Of a stretch of 64,000 bases of DNA, positions 17,245 through 26,042 are shown one piece after another (the first letter of the stretch is position 1; every line of letters begins with the position of its first letter). This stretch comes from Castellaniella hirudinis (GTDB taxonomy: Bacteria > Pseudomonadota > Gammaproteobacteria > Burkholderiales > Burkholderiaceae_B): assembly GCF_042651965.1 (NCBI RefSeq), contig NZ_JBHSDY010000002.1, positions 310,001-374,000 on the forward strand, read 5' to 3'. The position numbers and the translations under genes were made by a program. The notes beneath the pieces were generated by a model. That model saw only the letters and a list, made by a program, of their open reading frames with translations. It ran no database searches and was not told the origin of the DNA.

Positions 17245-18099
17245 TCAGTCTCCCTCGAAACGAGGCTTCTGTTTGTCGACGAAGGCGTGATAGGCCCGCG
17301 CGAAATCCTGGGTCATCATGCAGATCGCCTGCGCCTGGGCCTCGGCCTCGATGGCTTGTTCGATCGTCATGGCCCATTCCTGGTGCAGCATGGTCTTGGT
17401 GATGCCATTGGCGAAACTCGGCCCCTGGCACAGTTGCGCCGCCAGCGCCTGGGCCTCGGACAGCAGTTCTTCCGGCGCGCAGAGACGGTTGAAATAGCCC
17501 CAGCGCTCGCCTTCGGCGCCGCCCAGGCTGCGGCCCGTATACAGCAGTTCACTGGCCCGGCCCTGCCCGATCAGGCGCGGCAGGATGGCGCAGGCCCCCA
17601 TGTCGCACCCCGCCAGGCCGACACGGTTGAACAGGAACGCGGTCTTGCTGCGTTCGGTGCCCAGCCGCAGGTCGGACGCCATGGCCATGATGGCCCCCGC
17701 GCCGGCGCACACGCCGTCGACCGCCGCCACGATCGGCTGCGGGCAGGCCCGCATGGTCTGGACCAGTTCGCCGGTCATGCGCGTGAACATCAGCAGTTCC
17801 GGCGCCTTGAGCCGGATCAGCGGGCCGATGATTTCATGCACGTCCCCGCCGGAACAGAAATTGCCGCCCGCGCCCGTCACCACGACCGCCTTGACGTCGT
17901 CCGCCCATTTGAGGCGATGGAACAGGTCCCGCAGCTCGGCATAGCTTTCGAAGGTCAGCGGATTCTTGCGCTCGGGCCGGTTCAGGGTGATGGTCGCCAC
18001 CCCCTCGTCGACGGCCCATAGAAAGTGCTCCGGCTGTTCACCCGCCATGGGCCGGCGGTTGCCCGCCAGCAAACCCGGGTCGATCCGATCATCAGTCAT
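17245..18099 (-). CDS. Enoyl-CoA hydratase/isomerase (crotonase) family protein with atypical active site
   Basis: A 284-residue crotonase-fold protein, nominally adding water to an enoyl-CoA. The two oxyanion-hole segments GNFCSGGDV and AVDGVCAGAGA are clear. By eye alignment, the two glutamates of rat crotonase are not present: the first position falls in GAIMAMASD, and the second in FLFNRVGLAGCDMGA, where only an Asp is nearby. A subfamily with the GLxGxDMGA pattern exists whose chemistry is not settled, so hydratase activity should not be assumed. The N-terminus overlaps the end of the MarR gene by 8 bases, and the acyl-CoA dehydrogenase follows after one base. Confidence 0.87.
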   Translation of the reverse strand: MTDDRIDPGLLAGNRRPMAGEQPEHFLWAVDEGVATITLNRPERKNPLTFESYAELRDLFHRLKWADDVKAVVVTGAGGNFCSGGDVHEIIGPLIRLKAPELLMFTRMTGELVQTMRACPQPIVAAVDGVCAGAGAIMAMASDLRLGTERSKTAFLFNRVGLAGCDMGACAILPRLIGQGRASELLYTGRSLGGAEGERWGYFNRLCAPEELLSEAQALAAQLCQGPSFANGITKTMLHQEWAMTIEQAIEAEAQAQAICMMTQDFARAYHAFVDKQKPRFEGD

Positions 18100-18673
18100 G
18101 CGTTTTTCTCCTGGAAGTGGCGCGCCCCGCCTTGTGGGCGCTCGCCTCGATTTCCTCCTGGCGCTGCGCGAGCCGCACGCGCAGATGCCCCAAATGCTCG
18201 TACAGGGCTTCCTTGTTCTCCAAGGGCAGATCCCTGAACATGTCGGTCAGCCATTGTTCGTGCTCGACCGCCATGCGGGCGAATTCCGCCCGGCCTTTCT
18301 CACTCAGCAGCACCCGCCAGGAACGCCGGTCCTCCGGGTCCTCGATGCGCTGCACCATGCCGTCCTTGACCAGTTGATCCGTCAGCCCGGTGACATTGCC
18401 CCCCGTCACCATCAGGTGACGGGACAGCACGCTCATGCGCAGGCCGTCCGGGTGGCGATCGAGCTGGGCCAGGTAGTCGAAGCGCGGCAGGGAGGTGGCA
18501 AAGCGCACCCGCAGCAGCAGACGGATCTGCCGCTCGATCTGGGCGGAGCAGGCCAGCAGGCGCAGCCACATCCGCACGTCCAGATGGTCGTCCATCTGCG
18601 CGCGCGCCTCCAGCCCGATGTGTTCCTCGCCCAGCGACTCGACGAGACGGAAGTTTTTGGCTAGTTTGGCCAT
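18092..18673 (-). CDS. MarR-family transcriptional regulator (third of three)
   Basis: About 193 residues, with the MarR winged helix (LSRHLMVTGGNVTGLTDQLVKDGMVQR, then the wing DPEDRRSWRVLLS) and long flanking helices that include a Gln/Glu/Arg-rich C-terminal tail. It lies inside the SDR-crotonase-dehydrogenase operon, so it probably autoregulates that operon through the promoter at 19649-19682. The start at 18673 follows AAAGGAAAGC; an in-frame ATG at 18715 would add 14 charged residues and cannot be excluded. Regulators of this subgroup often sense aryl-CoA esters (BadR- or HcaR-like), which would fit the pathway. Confidence 0.9.
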   Translation of the reverse strand: MAKLAKNFRLVESLGEEHIGLEARAQMDDHLDVRMWLRLLACSAQIERQIRLLLRVRFATSLPRFDYLAQLDRHPDGLRMSVLSRHLMVTGGNVTGLTDQLVKDGMVQRIEDPEDRRSWRVLLSEKGRAEFARMAVEHEQWLTDMFRDLPLENKEALYEHLGHLRVRLAQRQEEIEASAHKAGRATSRRKTHD

Positions 18674-18737
18674 CGACGGCTTTCCTTTCAGACGTTCAGA
18701 CTCAGGTTCGGACACTCGTTCGGACGCATGTCCGGGC

Positions 18738-19508
18738 TCACATGACCTCGCCGCCGCTGACCGAAACCGCCTGGCCGGTCACGGCGGCCGCACGCGTCCC
18801 GCACAGCCAGACGACGGCATCCGCCACTTCGTCCGGATCGACCAGCCGCCCCTGCGGGTTGACCTTGGTGAACTCGTTGCGCGCGGACTGCGCGCTGCGG
18901 CCGGTCTTGGCCGCGACCCGTTCGACGCTGGTGCGCACGATGTCGGTATCGGTGTAGCCCGGACAGACGGCGTTGACCGTCACTCCCTTGGCGGCCAGCT
19001 CCAGCGCCAGCGACCGGGTCAGCCCGATCACGCCGTGCTTGGCCGCGCAATAGGCCGACACGTAGGCGTAGCCTTTCCGGCCCGCCGTGCTGGCGACGTT
19101 GACGATCCGCCCCCAACCGGCGGCCAGCATGTCCGGCAGCACCGCCTGGGTGCACACCATCGTCCCCGTCAGATTGACGTGCAGCATGCGCTGCCACAGG
19201 TCGATGTCCATTTTCAGAAACGGCGCGCTTTCCGCCTGGCCGGCATTATTGACCAGCACGGTGATCGGCCCGAAGCGGGCGCGGGCATCCGCCAGGGCAG
19301 CGGTCATCTGAGCGGCGTCGGCCACGTCGGCCGCCACCGCATGCAGATGCCCGGGGTCTTGCGCCGCCAGCGCCTGGGCGGCCTGCAAGCCGCGGCCCAG
19401 GACCGTCACGTGATGCCCTTCGGCCGCCAGGCGCCGGACGATGGCCGCGCCGATGCCCCGGCTGCCGCCCGTGACCAGGGCATGGCGAGGCGCCTGCCCG
19501 CCGCTCAT
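18738..19508 (-). CDS. Short-chain dehydrogenase/reductase, 3-hydroxyacyl-CoA dehydrogenase type
   Basis: A 256-residue classical SDR with all landmarks present: TGGSRGIG for cofactor, NNAG, the Ser in NVASTAG, and the catalytic Tyr-Lys in YCAAK. Its overall look is close to FabG and D-3-hydroxybutyrate dehydrogenase. With the crotonase and the acyl-CoA dehydrogenase it completes a beta-oxidation-like set, so oxidation of a 3-hydroxyacyl-CoA or a ring hydroxyl is likely. The ATG overlaps the stop of a 23-codon upstream ORF in ATGA, and there is no strong ribosome site at the SDR start itself apart from GGAGG inside that ORF. Translation is therefore probably coupled to the leader. Confidence 0.9.
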   Translation of the reverse strand: MSGGQAPRHALVTGGSRGIGAAIVRRLAAEGHHVTVLGRGLQAAQALAAQDPGHLHAVAADVADAAQMTAALADARARFGPITVLVNNAGQAESAPFLKMDIDLWQRMLHVNLTGTMVCTQAVLPDMLAAGWGRIVNVASTAGRKGYAYVSAYCAAKHGVIGLTRSLALELAAKGVTVNAVCPGYTDTDIVRTSVERVAAKTGRSAQSARNEFTKVNPQGRLVDPDEVADAVVWLCGTRAAAVTGQAVSVSGGEVM

Positions 19509-19576
19509 GACCGGCCTCCGGCCGGCACAGGCGGCCGATGCGAGCCGGCGAGGCCGCCGATGGGGATGGTCTTCAT
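19505..19576 (-). CDS. 23-codon upstream ORF coupled to the SDR gene (possible leader peptide)
   Basis: It starts MKTIPIGGLAGSH and has an excellent ribosome site, AGGAGGAAGCGTGAG, directly before the ATG. Its TGA overlaps the SDR ATG. The peptide is rich in Gly, Pro and Arg with no run of one amino acid that would suggest classical attenuation. It may simply load ribosomes for the SDR gene, or be the remnant of a longer gene or of an alternative N-terminus. It is too short for homology-based naming. Confidence 0.5.
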   Translation of the reverse strand: MKTIPIGGLAGSHRPPVPAGGRS

Positions 19577-19648
19577 CTCACGCTTCCTCCTGGGCCACAC
19601 GGATGCATCCGCTCCGGTCGCCGCTCATGGCTTCATTTAGTTTATTTC

Positions 19649-19682
19649 TTATTAATTTATAAATGAATTAGTTGCCTGTCAA
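19649..19682 (-). promoter_or_regulatory. Promoter/operator of the leader-SDR-MarR-crotonase-dehydrogenase operon
   Basis: On the minus strand this reads TTGACA, 9 bases, then TTCATTTATAAATTAATAA, with a TAAATT -10 at 17 bases. The core contains the palindrome ATTTATAAAT and matches the ligase promoter element almost exactly. It lies 73 bases before the leader ORF. The identical layout implies common control, most simply by one of the three local MarR proteins. Confidence 0.7.
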
Positions 19683-19753
19683 GACATCCATGATTTTTCA
19701 TGGACCGGCGCGGTCACGGCAACAGCCGATCGCGCGCCGGACGGGCGGCCGCC

Positions 19754-21208
19754 TCAGCGCGCCGCCAGCCACTCGACGAGCGCGTCATCGAATGGCCGGA
19801 CTGCGGCCGCGCCCGGGTTGTTGACCAGGCTGACCAGGATGTAGCGCTTGCCGCTGGCGCCGCGCACGTAGCCGGCCAGCGCGCGCGAATCGCGCAGAGT
19901 GCCGGTTTTCAGGTGCGCCTGGCCGCGCGTGTCCTCGGAACGCAAGCGGCGGCGCACGGTGCCGTCCACCCCCGAAATCGCCAGCGAAGAGACGAATTCG
20001 GGCATCATCGGCGAACGCCAGGCCACGTCCAGCATCTGCGCCAGGCCGCGCGCCGTGATCCGGCCCTGGCGCGACAGGCCCGAGCCATTGTCCAGCGTCC
20101 AGCCCGTCGTGTCCACCCCCTGATTCTTCAGGACTTGCCGGACCGCCTGACCGCCGCTTTCCGGGGTGGCGCCCGAACCGTTCAGCTCCGCGCCCAGGGT
20201 CAGCAAGGTCATGCGGGCCATGACATTGTTGCTGTGCTTGTTGATCTGGCGGATCACGTCGGCCAGGGACGGCGAGTCGTGCCAGGCCAGCACCGCGCCC
20301 TTTGCGGGCGCGCGCCCCTCGCGCACGCCGCGCGACAGCGTGCCGCCCAGCTCGCGCCAGAGCAGGCGGAACAGGGCCTCGAAATGGTCGCCCTGCTTGC
20401 CGGCCAGCCGGTATACGCTGAACTCGCCGCACGAGCCGACGGCCTTGCCGGACACCCGGATAACGGATTGCGGGCCTTCGGGCCGCACGTCGGCCGCCAC
20501 GATGGGCGAGCCCTTGCACACGCCGTCCAGCCATTCGAGCTTGCCGTCGACGCGCACGTCACGGGTCGGCGGATCGAGCACGGGAATCCACTGGCGCGCC
20601 TTGGCATCGGGCAGGAACACCAGCCGGGTCGCGCCGAAATTGACCATCATCGCGTCGGGGCTGGCGTTATAGGGACGATCCGGCGCGTCGTCGAAACTGC
20701 CCGGATCGATGGCCACATCACCGAACAGGCCGCGATCCACCACGACCTCGGACAGGTTCTTCACCCCCCTCAGGCGCAATTCGCGCAGCATGTTCCAGAG
20801 GTCTTCCTGGCGGAACCAGGGGTCGCCGGCCGCCTGAACGTAAAGCGGCCCTTGCAGCGTGCCCTGGTCATCGACGCGGGCGCCCGGGTCGGACAGAAAG
20901 CGGGTGCGCCAGGTGTAGTCCGGCCCCAGGGCCGACAGTGCGGTCCAGGTCGTCACGGTCTTCATCACCGAAGCCGGATTGCGCGGCTCGTCGGCCTGGA
21001 TCCGGACGAGGACCGGGCCGCCGGCCTCGCGGACTTCCAGCGACAGGGAGGACATCGGCAGTTTCGTGGCCGTCCAGGCCTTTTGCAGTTCCGGCGGCAG
21101 CGCCTGCGCGCCCGCGCCCAACGACACCCCCGCGAGCAGGCATGCCGCCAGCCCCGCGCCCAGGCGCCGCCGCCATGACTTCCACCTCATCCGTCCCGCC
21201 AATTGCAT
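19754..21208 (-). CDS. dacB: D-alanyl-D-alanine carboxypeptidase/endopeptidase (PBP4, DacB)
   Basis: A 484-residue periplasmic class C-type penicillin-binding protein that trims or cuts peptidoglycan peptide crosslinks. A signal peptide ends near GAGAQA. The active-site triad is complete: Ser-x-x-Lys in NPASVMKT, Ser-x-Asn in KHSNNVM, and Lys-Thr-Gly in HLKTGTLRDS. Between the first two lies the large insertion typical of DacB. The length matches the family. The gene is monocistronic and divergent from queA, with about 180 bases between start codons. The upstream regulon seems unrelated. A start at the second Met (MRWKSW) is also possible. Confidence 0.94.
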   Translation of the reverse strand: MQLAGRMRWKSWRRRLGAGLAACLLAGVSLGAGAQALPPELQKAWTATKLPMSSLSLEVREAGGPVLVRIQADEPRNPASVMKTVTTWTALSALGPDYTWRTRFLSDPGARVDDQGTLQGPLYVQAAGDPWFRQEDLWNMLRELRLRGVKNLSEVVVDRGLFGDVAIDPGSFDDAPDRPYNASPDAMMVNFGATRLVFLPDAKARQWIPVLDPPTRDVRVDGKLEWLDGVCKGSPIVAADVRPEGPQSVIRVSGKAVGSCGEFSVYRLAGKQGDHFEALFRLLWRELGGTLSRGVREGRAPAKGAVLAWHDSPSLADVIRQINKHSNNVMARMTLLTLGAELNGSGATPESGGQAVRQVLKNQGVDTTGWTLDNGSGLSRQGRITARGLAQMLDVAWRSPMMPEFVSSLAISGVDGTVRRRLRSEDTRGQAHLKTGTLRDSRALAGYVRGASGKRYILVSLVNNPGAAAVRPFDDALVEWLAAR

Positions 21209-21392
21209 ACCATCACCTGATCAAGCGGCAAAAAAACAAAATAGCAGCATAATCTAAAGTCGCCGGCCCGGATGCGGCCAGATGCAACGGCCGATACGCG
21301 TCCCGGGGCGCGCCGGTGACATCAGACTAAAATACGCCTCCATCCCCAAACTGTTTCCTCCCCGGGTGTCCTCGCAGGCATTCGGACCGCCC

Positions 21393-22466
21393 GTGACTGA
21401 TTCCCTCGATATTGCCCAGTTCGACTACGAACTGCCCCCCGAACTGATCGCCCAGCATCCCGCCGCGCGGCGCGACGCCAGCCGGCTGCTGCATCTAGAC
21501 GGTGCCGGCGGCCTGCACGACCGGCAGTTCACCGACCTGCCCGGCCTGCTGCGCGCCGGCGACCTGCTGGTCTTCAACGACACCCGCGTCATCAAGGCCC
21601 GGCTGCGCGGCCGCAAGGACAGCGGCGGCCAGGTCGAAGTCCTGGTCGAACGCATCACCGAACCCCGGCGCGCCCTGGCGCACGTGCGCGCCAGCAAGTC
21701 GCCTCGTCCCGGCACGCGGCTGATCCTGGCCGACGGCGCCATCGAGGCCACTGTCCTGGGCCGCCAGGACGAACTGTTCGAACTGGCCTTCCCGGCCCCC
21801 GTGCTGGCATTGCTGGACCGCCACGGCAGCGTGCCCTTGCCGCCCTACATCACGCACGGCGCCGATGGCGAGGACGAGGCGCGCTACCAGACTGTCTACG
21901 CCGACAAGCCCGGCGCAGTCGCTGCGCCGACCGCCGGCCTGCACTTCGACCAGGCCATGCTCGACCGCCTGGAGGCCCTGGGCGTGGCACGGGCCTTCGT
22001 CACCCTGCACGTGGGCGCGGGCACCTTCCAGCCGGTGCGCGTCACGCGCATCAGCGAGCACATCATGCACGCGGAACGCTACGCCGTGCCGGCTGAAACC
22101 CTGCGCCGCATCCGCGAGACCCGCGCGCGCGGCGGGCGCGTGATCGCGGTCGGCACCACCAGCGTGCGCTCGCTGGAAGCCGCCGCCCGCGACGGCGACG
22201 GCGAGCACGCCTGCGAAGGCGACACCCGGATCTTCATCACGCCCGGCCACCGCTTCGCCAACGTCGATGCCCTGATCACCAATTTCCACCTGCCGCAATC
22301 GACGCTGCTGATGCTGGTGTCCGCCCTCGCGGGCATGGACCCGATCCGCCGCGCCTACGCCCACGCCGTGCAGGCGCGCTACCGCTTCTTCAGCTACGGC
22401 GACGCCATGTTCATCGAGGCCGCCCAGGACCTCGCCGCCGCTCTCTCCCAGAACCAGACCTCATGA
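21393..22466 (+). CDS. queA: S-adenosylmethionine:tRNA ribosyltransferase-isomerase QueA
   Basis: Transfers and rearranges the ribosyl group of SAM onto 7-aminomethyl-7-deazaguanine in tRNA, giving epoxyqueuosine. From the GTG at 21393 the protein is 357 residues, against 356 in E. coli. It starts TDSLDIAQFDYELPPELIAQHPA after the initiator and has the family blocks YQTVYADKPGAVAAPTAGLHF, HVGAGTFQPVR and LITNFHLPQSTLLMLVSA. The frame is open upstream to 21282, but that part does not look like QueA. No strong ribosome site is visible. The stop overlaps the tgt start in ATGA. The other queuosine genes are not in the window. Confidence 0.95.
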   Translation: MTDSLDIAQFDYELPPELIAQHPAARRDASRLLHLDGAGGLHDRQFTDLPGLLRAGDLLVFNDTRVIKARLRGRKDSGGQVEVLVERITEPRRALAHVRASKSPRPGTRLILADGAIEATVLGRQDELFELAFPAPVLALLDRHGSVPLPPYITHGADGEDEARYQTVYADKPGAVAAPTAGLHFDQAMLDRLEALGVARAFVTLHVGAGTFQPVRVTRISEHIMHAERYAVPAETLRRIRETRARGGRVIAVGTTSVRSLEAAARDGDGEHACEGDTRIFITPGHRFANVDALITNFHLPQSTLLMLVSALAGMDPIRRAYAHAVQARYRFFSYGDAMFIEAAQDLAAALSQNQTS

Positions 22467-23599
22467 CCGGACTCCGATTCGAACTGCTGCACACCGACGG
22501 CGCCGCCCGGCGCGGCCGCCTGACGCTGAACCACGGCGTCGTCCAGACCCCGATCTTCATGCCCGTGGGCACCTACGGCAGCGTCAAGGCCATGCTGCCG
22601 CACGAACTGAAAGAGATCGGCTCCCAGATCGTGCTGGGCAATACCTTTCACCTGTGGCTGCGCCCCGGCACCGACATCCTGGACCGCCACGGCGGCCTGC
22701 ACGGTTTCATGCAGTGGGACCGGCCGATCCTGACGGACTCCGGCGGCTTCCAGGTCTTCAGCCTGGACGGCATGCGCAAGATCACCGAAGAAGGCGTGCG
22801 TTTCGCCTCGCCCATCGATGGTTCGCGCCTGTTCCTGACGCCCGAGGAATCGATGCGCATCCAGCGCAGCCTGAATTCCGACATCGCCATGGTGCTGGAC
22901 GAATGCACGCCCTACCGCATCGGCGACCGCCCCGCCACCCACGAAGAAGCCGCGGCCTCGATGCGCATGTCGCTGCGCTGGGCGCGCCGTTCGCGCCAGG
23001 CCTTCCAGGACCTGGATAATCCCAACGCCCTGTTCGGCATCATCCAGGGCGGCATGTACGAGGATCTGCGCGACGAATCCCTGGCCGGCCTGACGGAGAT
23101 CGGCTTCGAGGGCTATGCCATCGGCGGCCTGTCGGTGGGCGAACCCAAGGAAGACATGATGCGCGTGCTGGCCCACGTGACCCCGCGCATGCCGGCCCAG
23201 GCGCCGCGCTACCTGATGGGCGTGGGCACGCCCGAGGACCTGGTCGAAGGCGTGAGCCGGGGCGTGGACATGTTCGACTGCGTCATGCCGACCCGCAACG
23301 CGCGCAACGGCTGGCTGTTCACCCGCTACGGCGACATCAAGATCCGCAACGCCCGCTACCGCGACGACACCCGCCCGCTGGAACCGGGATGCGCCTGCCA
23401 CACCTGCAGTCATTTCTCGCGCGCCTACCTGCACCATCTGCAGCGCGCCGGGGAAATCACCGGCGCCCGCCTGAACACCCTGCACAATCTGCATTTCTAC
23501 CTGCACCTGATGGCGGAGATGCGCACGGCCATCGAAGAAGACCGCTTCGAGTCCTGGCGCGCGGCCTTCCATCGCGACCGGGCGCGCGGCATCGAATGA
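22463..23599 (+). CDS. tgt: tRNA-guanine transglycosylase Tgt
   Basis: Exchanges guanine-34 for preQ1 in tRNAs with GUN anticodons, the step before QueA. The protein is 378 residues. Substrate and catalytic features are visible: DSGGFQVFSL (base-binding Asp), the nucleophile region MFDCVMPTRNARNG, and the zinc site CACHTCSHFSRAYLHH near the C-terminus. It is translationally coupled to queA. yajC begins 120 bases downstream, in the conserved queA-tgt-yajC-secD-secF order known from many proteobacteria. Confidence 0.97.
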   Translation: MTGLRFELLHTDGAARRGRLTLNHGVVQTPIFMPVGTYGSVKAMLPHELKEIGSQIVLGNTFHLWLRPGTDILDRHGGLHGFMQWDRPILTDSGGFQVFSLDGMRKITEEGVRFASPIDGSRLFLTPEESMRIQRSLNSDIAMVLDECTPYRIGDRPATHEEAAASMRMSLRWARRSRQAFQDLDNPNALFGIIQGGMYEDLRDESLAGLTEIGFEGYAIGGLSVGEPKEDMMRVLAHVTPRMPAQAPRYLMGVGTPEDLVEGVSRGVDMFDCVMPTRNARNGWLFTRYGDIKIRNARYRDDTRPLEPGCACHTCSHFSRAYLHHLQRAGEITGARLNTLHNLHFYLHLMAEMRTAIEEDRFESWRAAFHRDRARGIE

Positions 23600-23719
23600 A
23601 GACAGAAACGCGGGCGGTGCCATATCCCGCTACAATCAAGAGTTAATTTCGTTCACGAGTCGGCCGATTGACCGCCTCGTACCCATCCATCGAACCCCAT
23701 AGCCCCCGCAGGAGCCTCC

Positions 23720-24061
23720 ATGTCCCTCGTCGACACCCTGACCCTGATCCCGGCCCAAGCCGCCGGCGAAGCGAACCCGCTGATGAGCATGCTGCCCATC
23801 ATCCTGATGTTCGTCATCCTGTACTTCCTGATGATCCGTCCGCAGATGAAGCGCCAGAAGGATCACAAGAAGATGGTCGAGGCGCTGGCCAAGGGCGATG
23901 AAGTCATTATGTCGGGCGGCGTGCTGGGCAAGATCAGCAAGGTCAGCGACAACTACCTGACCATCGAAATCTCCCAGGCAGGCGACAAGGCCGTGGAAAT
24001 CATCGTGCAACGCAGCGCCGTCACCACCGTGCTGCCCAAGGGCACGATCAAGTCGCTCTGA
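23720..24061 (+). CDS. yajC: Sec translocon accessory protein YajC
   Basis: A 113-residue single-pass inner-membrane protein that associates with SecDF. There is one transmembrane helix (about 26-44: LPIILMFVILYFLMIRPQMKR) followed by the family motif QMKRQKDHKKMVEALAKGDEV and a small cytoplasmic domain. GGAG stands before the ATG. It precedes secD by 64 bases and is likely in the same transcript. Confidence 0.96.
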   Translation: MSLVDTLTLIPAQAAGEANPLMSMLPIILMFVILYFLMIRPQMKRQKDHKKMVEALAKGDEVIMSGGVLGKISKVSDNYLTIEISQAGDKAVEIIVQRSAVTTVLPKGTIKSL

Positions 24062-24125
24062 TCCGCCCGGCGGGCGCCGGCGTCCGGCGCCCCGTCCCAT
24101 TCAGACCTGCCTCACCTGATCGACC

Positions 24126-25997
24126 ATGAACCGCTATCCCCTCTGGAAATACCTCATCGTTCTGGCCGCCGTCCTGATCGGCGTGCTCTACACGCTGCCC
24201 AATCTCTACGGTGAGTCCCCGGCAGTCCAGATCGCGGGGGCGAAAACGGCCGTCAAGGTCGATCAGAACACCCTGGCCCGGGCCGAACAGGCGCTGAACC
24301 AGGCCGGCATCCACCCGACCGCCGGCTCGTTCGAGATGAACGGCCCGGTCGGCACGGTGCGGCTGCGCTTCGACTCCACCGATACGCAGCTCAAGGCCAA
24401 GGACCAGATCGAAAAGGCCCTGAACCCGGACCCGCAGAACCCCGATTACACGGTCGCGCTGAACCTGATGTCGGCCTCGCCGAACTGGCTGACGTCCCTG
24501 GGCGCCCACCCCATGTACCTGGGCCTGGACCTGCGCGGCGGCGTGCACTTCCTGCTCCAGGTGGACATGCAGGGCGCCCTGACCAGCCGCTACGACTCCA
24601 TGGCCGGCGAAGCCCGCACCACCCTGCGCGACGCCAAGCTCAAGGCCGAGGACGTCGAGCGCAACCAGCAGTCGGTGCGCGCGACCTTCGCCACCCAGGC
24701 CGACCGCGACGCCGCCGTCGACACGCTGCGCCGCGCCATGCCTGAAATGGTCTTCACCACCGGCCAGTCCGGCGACCAGTGGCTGGTGGACGGCACGCTC
24801 AGCCCGGCCTCCATCACCCAGGTCCAGGACAACGCCCTGAAGCAGAACATCCAGACGCTGCACAACCGGATCAACGAACTCGGCGTGGCCGAGCCCGTGA
24901 TCCAGCAGCAGGGCGGCGACCGCATCGTGGTGCAGTTGCCCGGCGTCCAGGACGTGGCCAAGGCCAAGGACATCCTGGGCCGCACCGCCACCCTGGAAAT
25001 CCACATGGTGGACGATTCGCCCACCGCCACGGCCGCCCTGGCCTCGGGCCGCGTGCCCTTCGGCCTGGTGCGCTACGAGGACCGCGACGGCCGCCCCCTG
25101 CTGCTGCGCCGCCAGGTGATCCTGACCGGCGAAAACCTGCAGGACGCCCAGCCCGGCCGCGACCAGCAGACCCAGCAGCCCACCGTCAACCTGACGCTGG
25201 ACTCCAAGGGTGCGCGCATCTTCCGCGACGTGACGCGCGACAACATCGGCAAGCGCATGGCCATCGTGCTGTTCGAAAACGGCAAGGGCGAGGTCGTCAC
25301 CGCCCCGGTGATCCGTTCCGAAATCCCCGGCGGCCAGGTGCAGATTTCCGGCAGCATGAACGCCCAGGAAGCCGCCGACGTGGCCCTGCTGCTGCGCGCC
25401 GGCTCGCTGGCCGCGCCGATGCACATCATCGAGGAACGCACCATCGGCCCCAGCCTGGGCGCCGCCAACATCAAGCAGGGCTTTGATTCGACGCTGTACG
25501 GCTTCATCGCCATCGCGATCTTCATCATCCTGTACTACCACTTGTTCGGCCTGTTCTCCACGCTGGGCCTGAGCTTCAACGTGCTGCTGCTGCTGGCCGT
25601 CCTGTCCATGCTGCAGGCCACGCTGACCCTGCCCGGCATCGCCGCCGTCGCCCTGACCCTGGGCATGGCCATCGACGCCAACGTGCTGATCAACGAGCGC
25701 ATCCGCGAAGAACTGCGCGAGGGACTGCCGCCGCAGCAGGCGATCCACCTGGGCTTCGACCGCGCCTGGGCGACGATTTTCGACTCCAACCTGACCAGCC
25801 TGATCGTGGGCGTGGCCCTGCTGGCCTTCGGCTCCGGCCCGGTGCGCGGCTTTGCCGTGGTGCACTGCATCGGCATCCTGACCTCGATGTTCTCGTCGGT
25901 GGTCGGCGTGCGCGCCCTGGCGAACCTGTGGTACGGCCGCCAGCGCAAGCTGAAGACGATCTCCATCGGCCAGATCTGGAAACCCAAGCAGGACTGA
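24126..25997 (+). CDS. secD: Protein translocase subunit SecD
   Basis: A 623-residue inner-membrane protein that, with SecF, uses the proton gradient to pull proteins out of the Sec channel on the periplasmic side. One N-terminal transmembrane helix is followed by the periplasmic P1 region opening with YLGLDLRGGVHFLLQVD. The C-terminal membrane domain has five helices and holds AAVALTLGMAIDANVLINERIREELREG and the conserved FDSNLTSLI. The length and domain order are normal. It lies between yajC and secF. Confidence 0.97.
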   Translation: MNRYPLWKYLIVLAAVLIGVLYTLPNLYGESPAVQIAGAKTAVKVDQNTLARAEQALNQAGIHPTAGSFEMNGPVGTVRLRFDSTDTQLKAKDQIEKALNPDPQNPDYTVALNLMSASPNWLTSLGAHPMYLGLDLRGGVHFLLQVDMQGALTSRYDSMAGEARTTLRDAKLKAEDVERNQQSVRATFATQADRDAAVDTLRRAMPEMVFTTGQSGDQWLVDGTLSPASITQVQDNALKQNIQTLHNRINELGVAEPVIQQQGGDRIVVQLPGVQDVAKAKDILGRTATLEIHMVDDSPTATAALASGRVPFGLVRYEDRDGRPLLLRRQVILTGENLQDAQPGRDQQTQQPTVNLTLDSKGARIFRDVTRDNIGKRMAIVLFENGKGEVVTAPVIRSEIPGGQVQISGSMNAQEAADVALLLRAGSLAAPMHIIEERTIGPSLGAANIKQGFDSTLYGFIAIAIFIILYYHLFGLFSTLGLSFNVLLLLAVLSMLQATLTLPGIAAVALTLGMAIDANVLINERIREELREGLPPQQAIHLGFDRAWATIFDSNLTSLIVGVALLAFGSGPVRGFAVVHCIGILTSMFSSVVGVRALANLWYGRQRKLKTISIGQIWKPKQD

Positions 25998-26042
25998 CGG
26001 GCTCACGCCCCAGCCCGTCCACCCCGCACCCCAGGACACATC

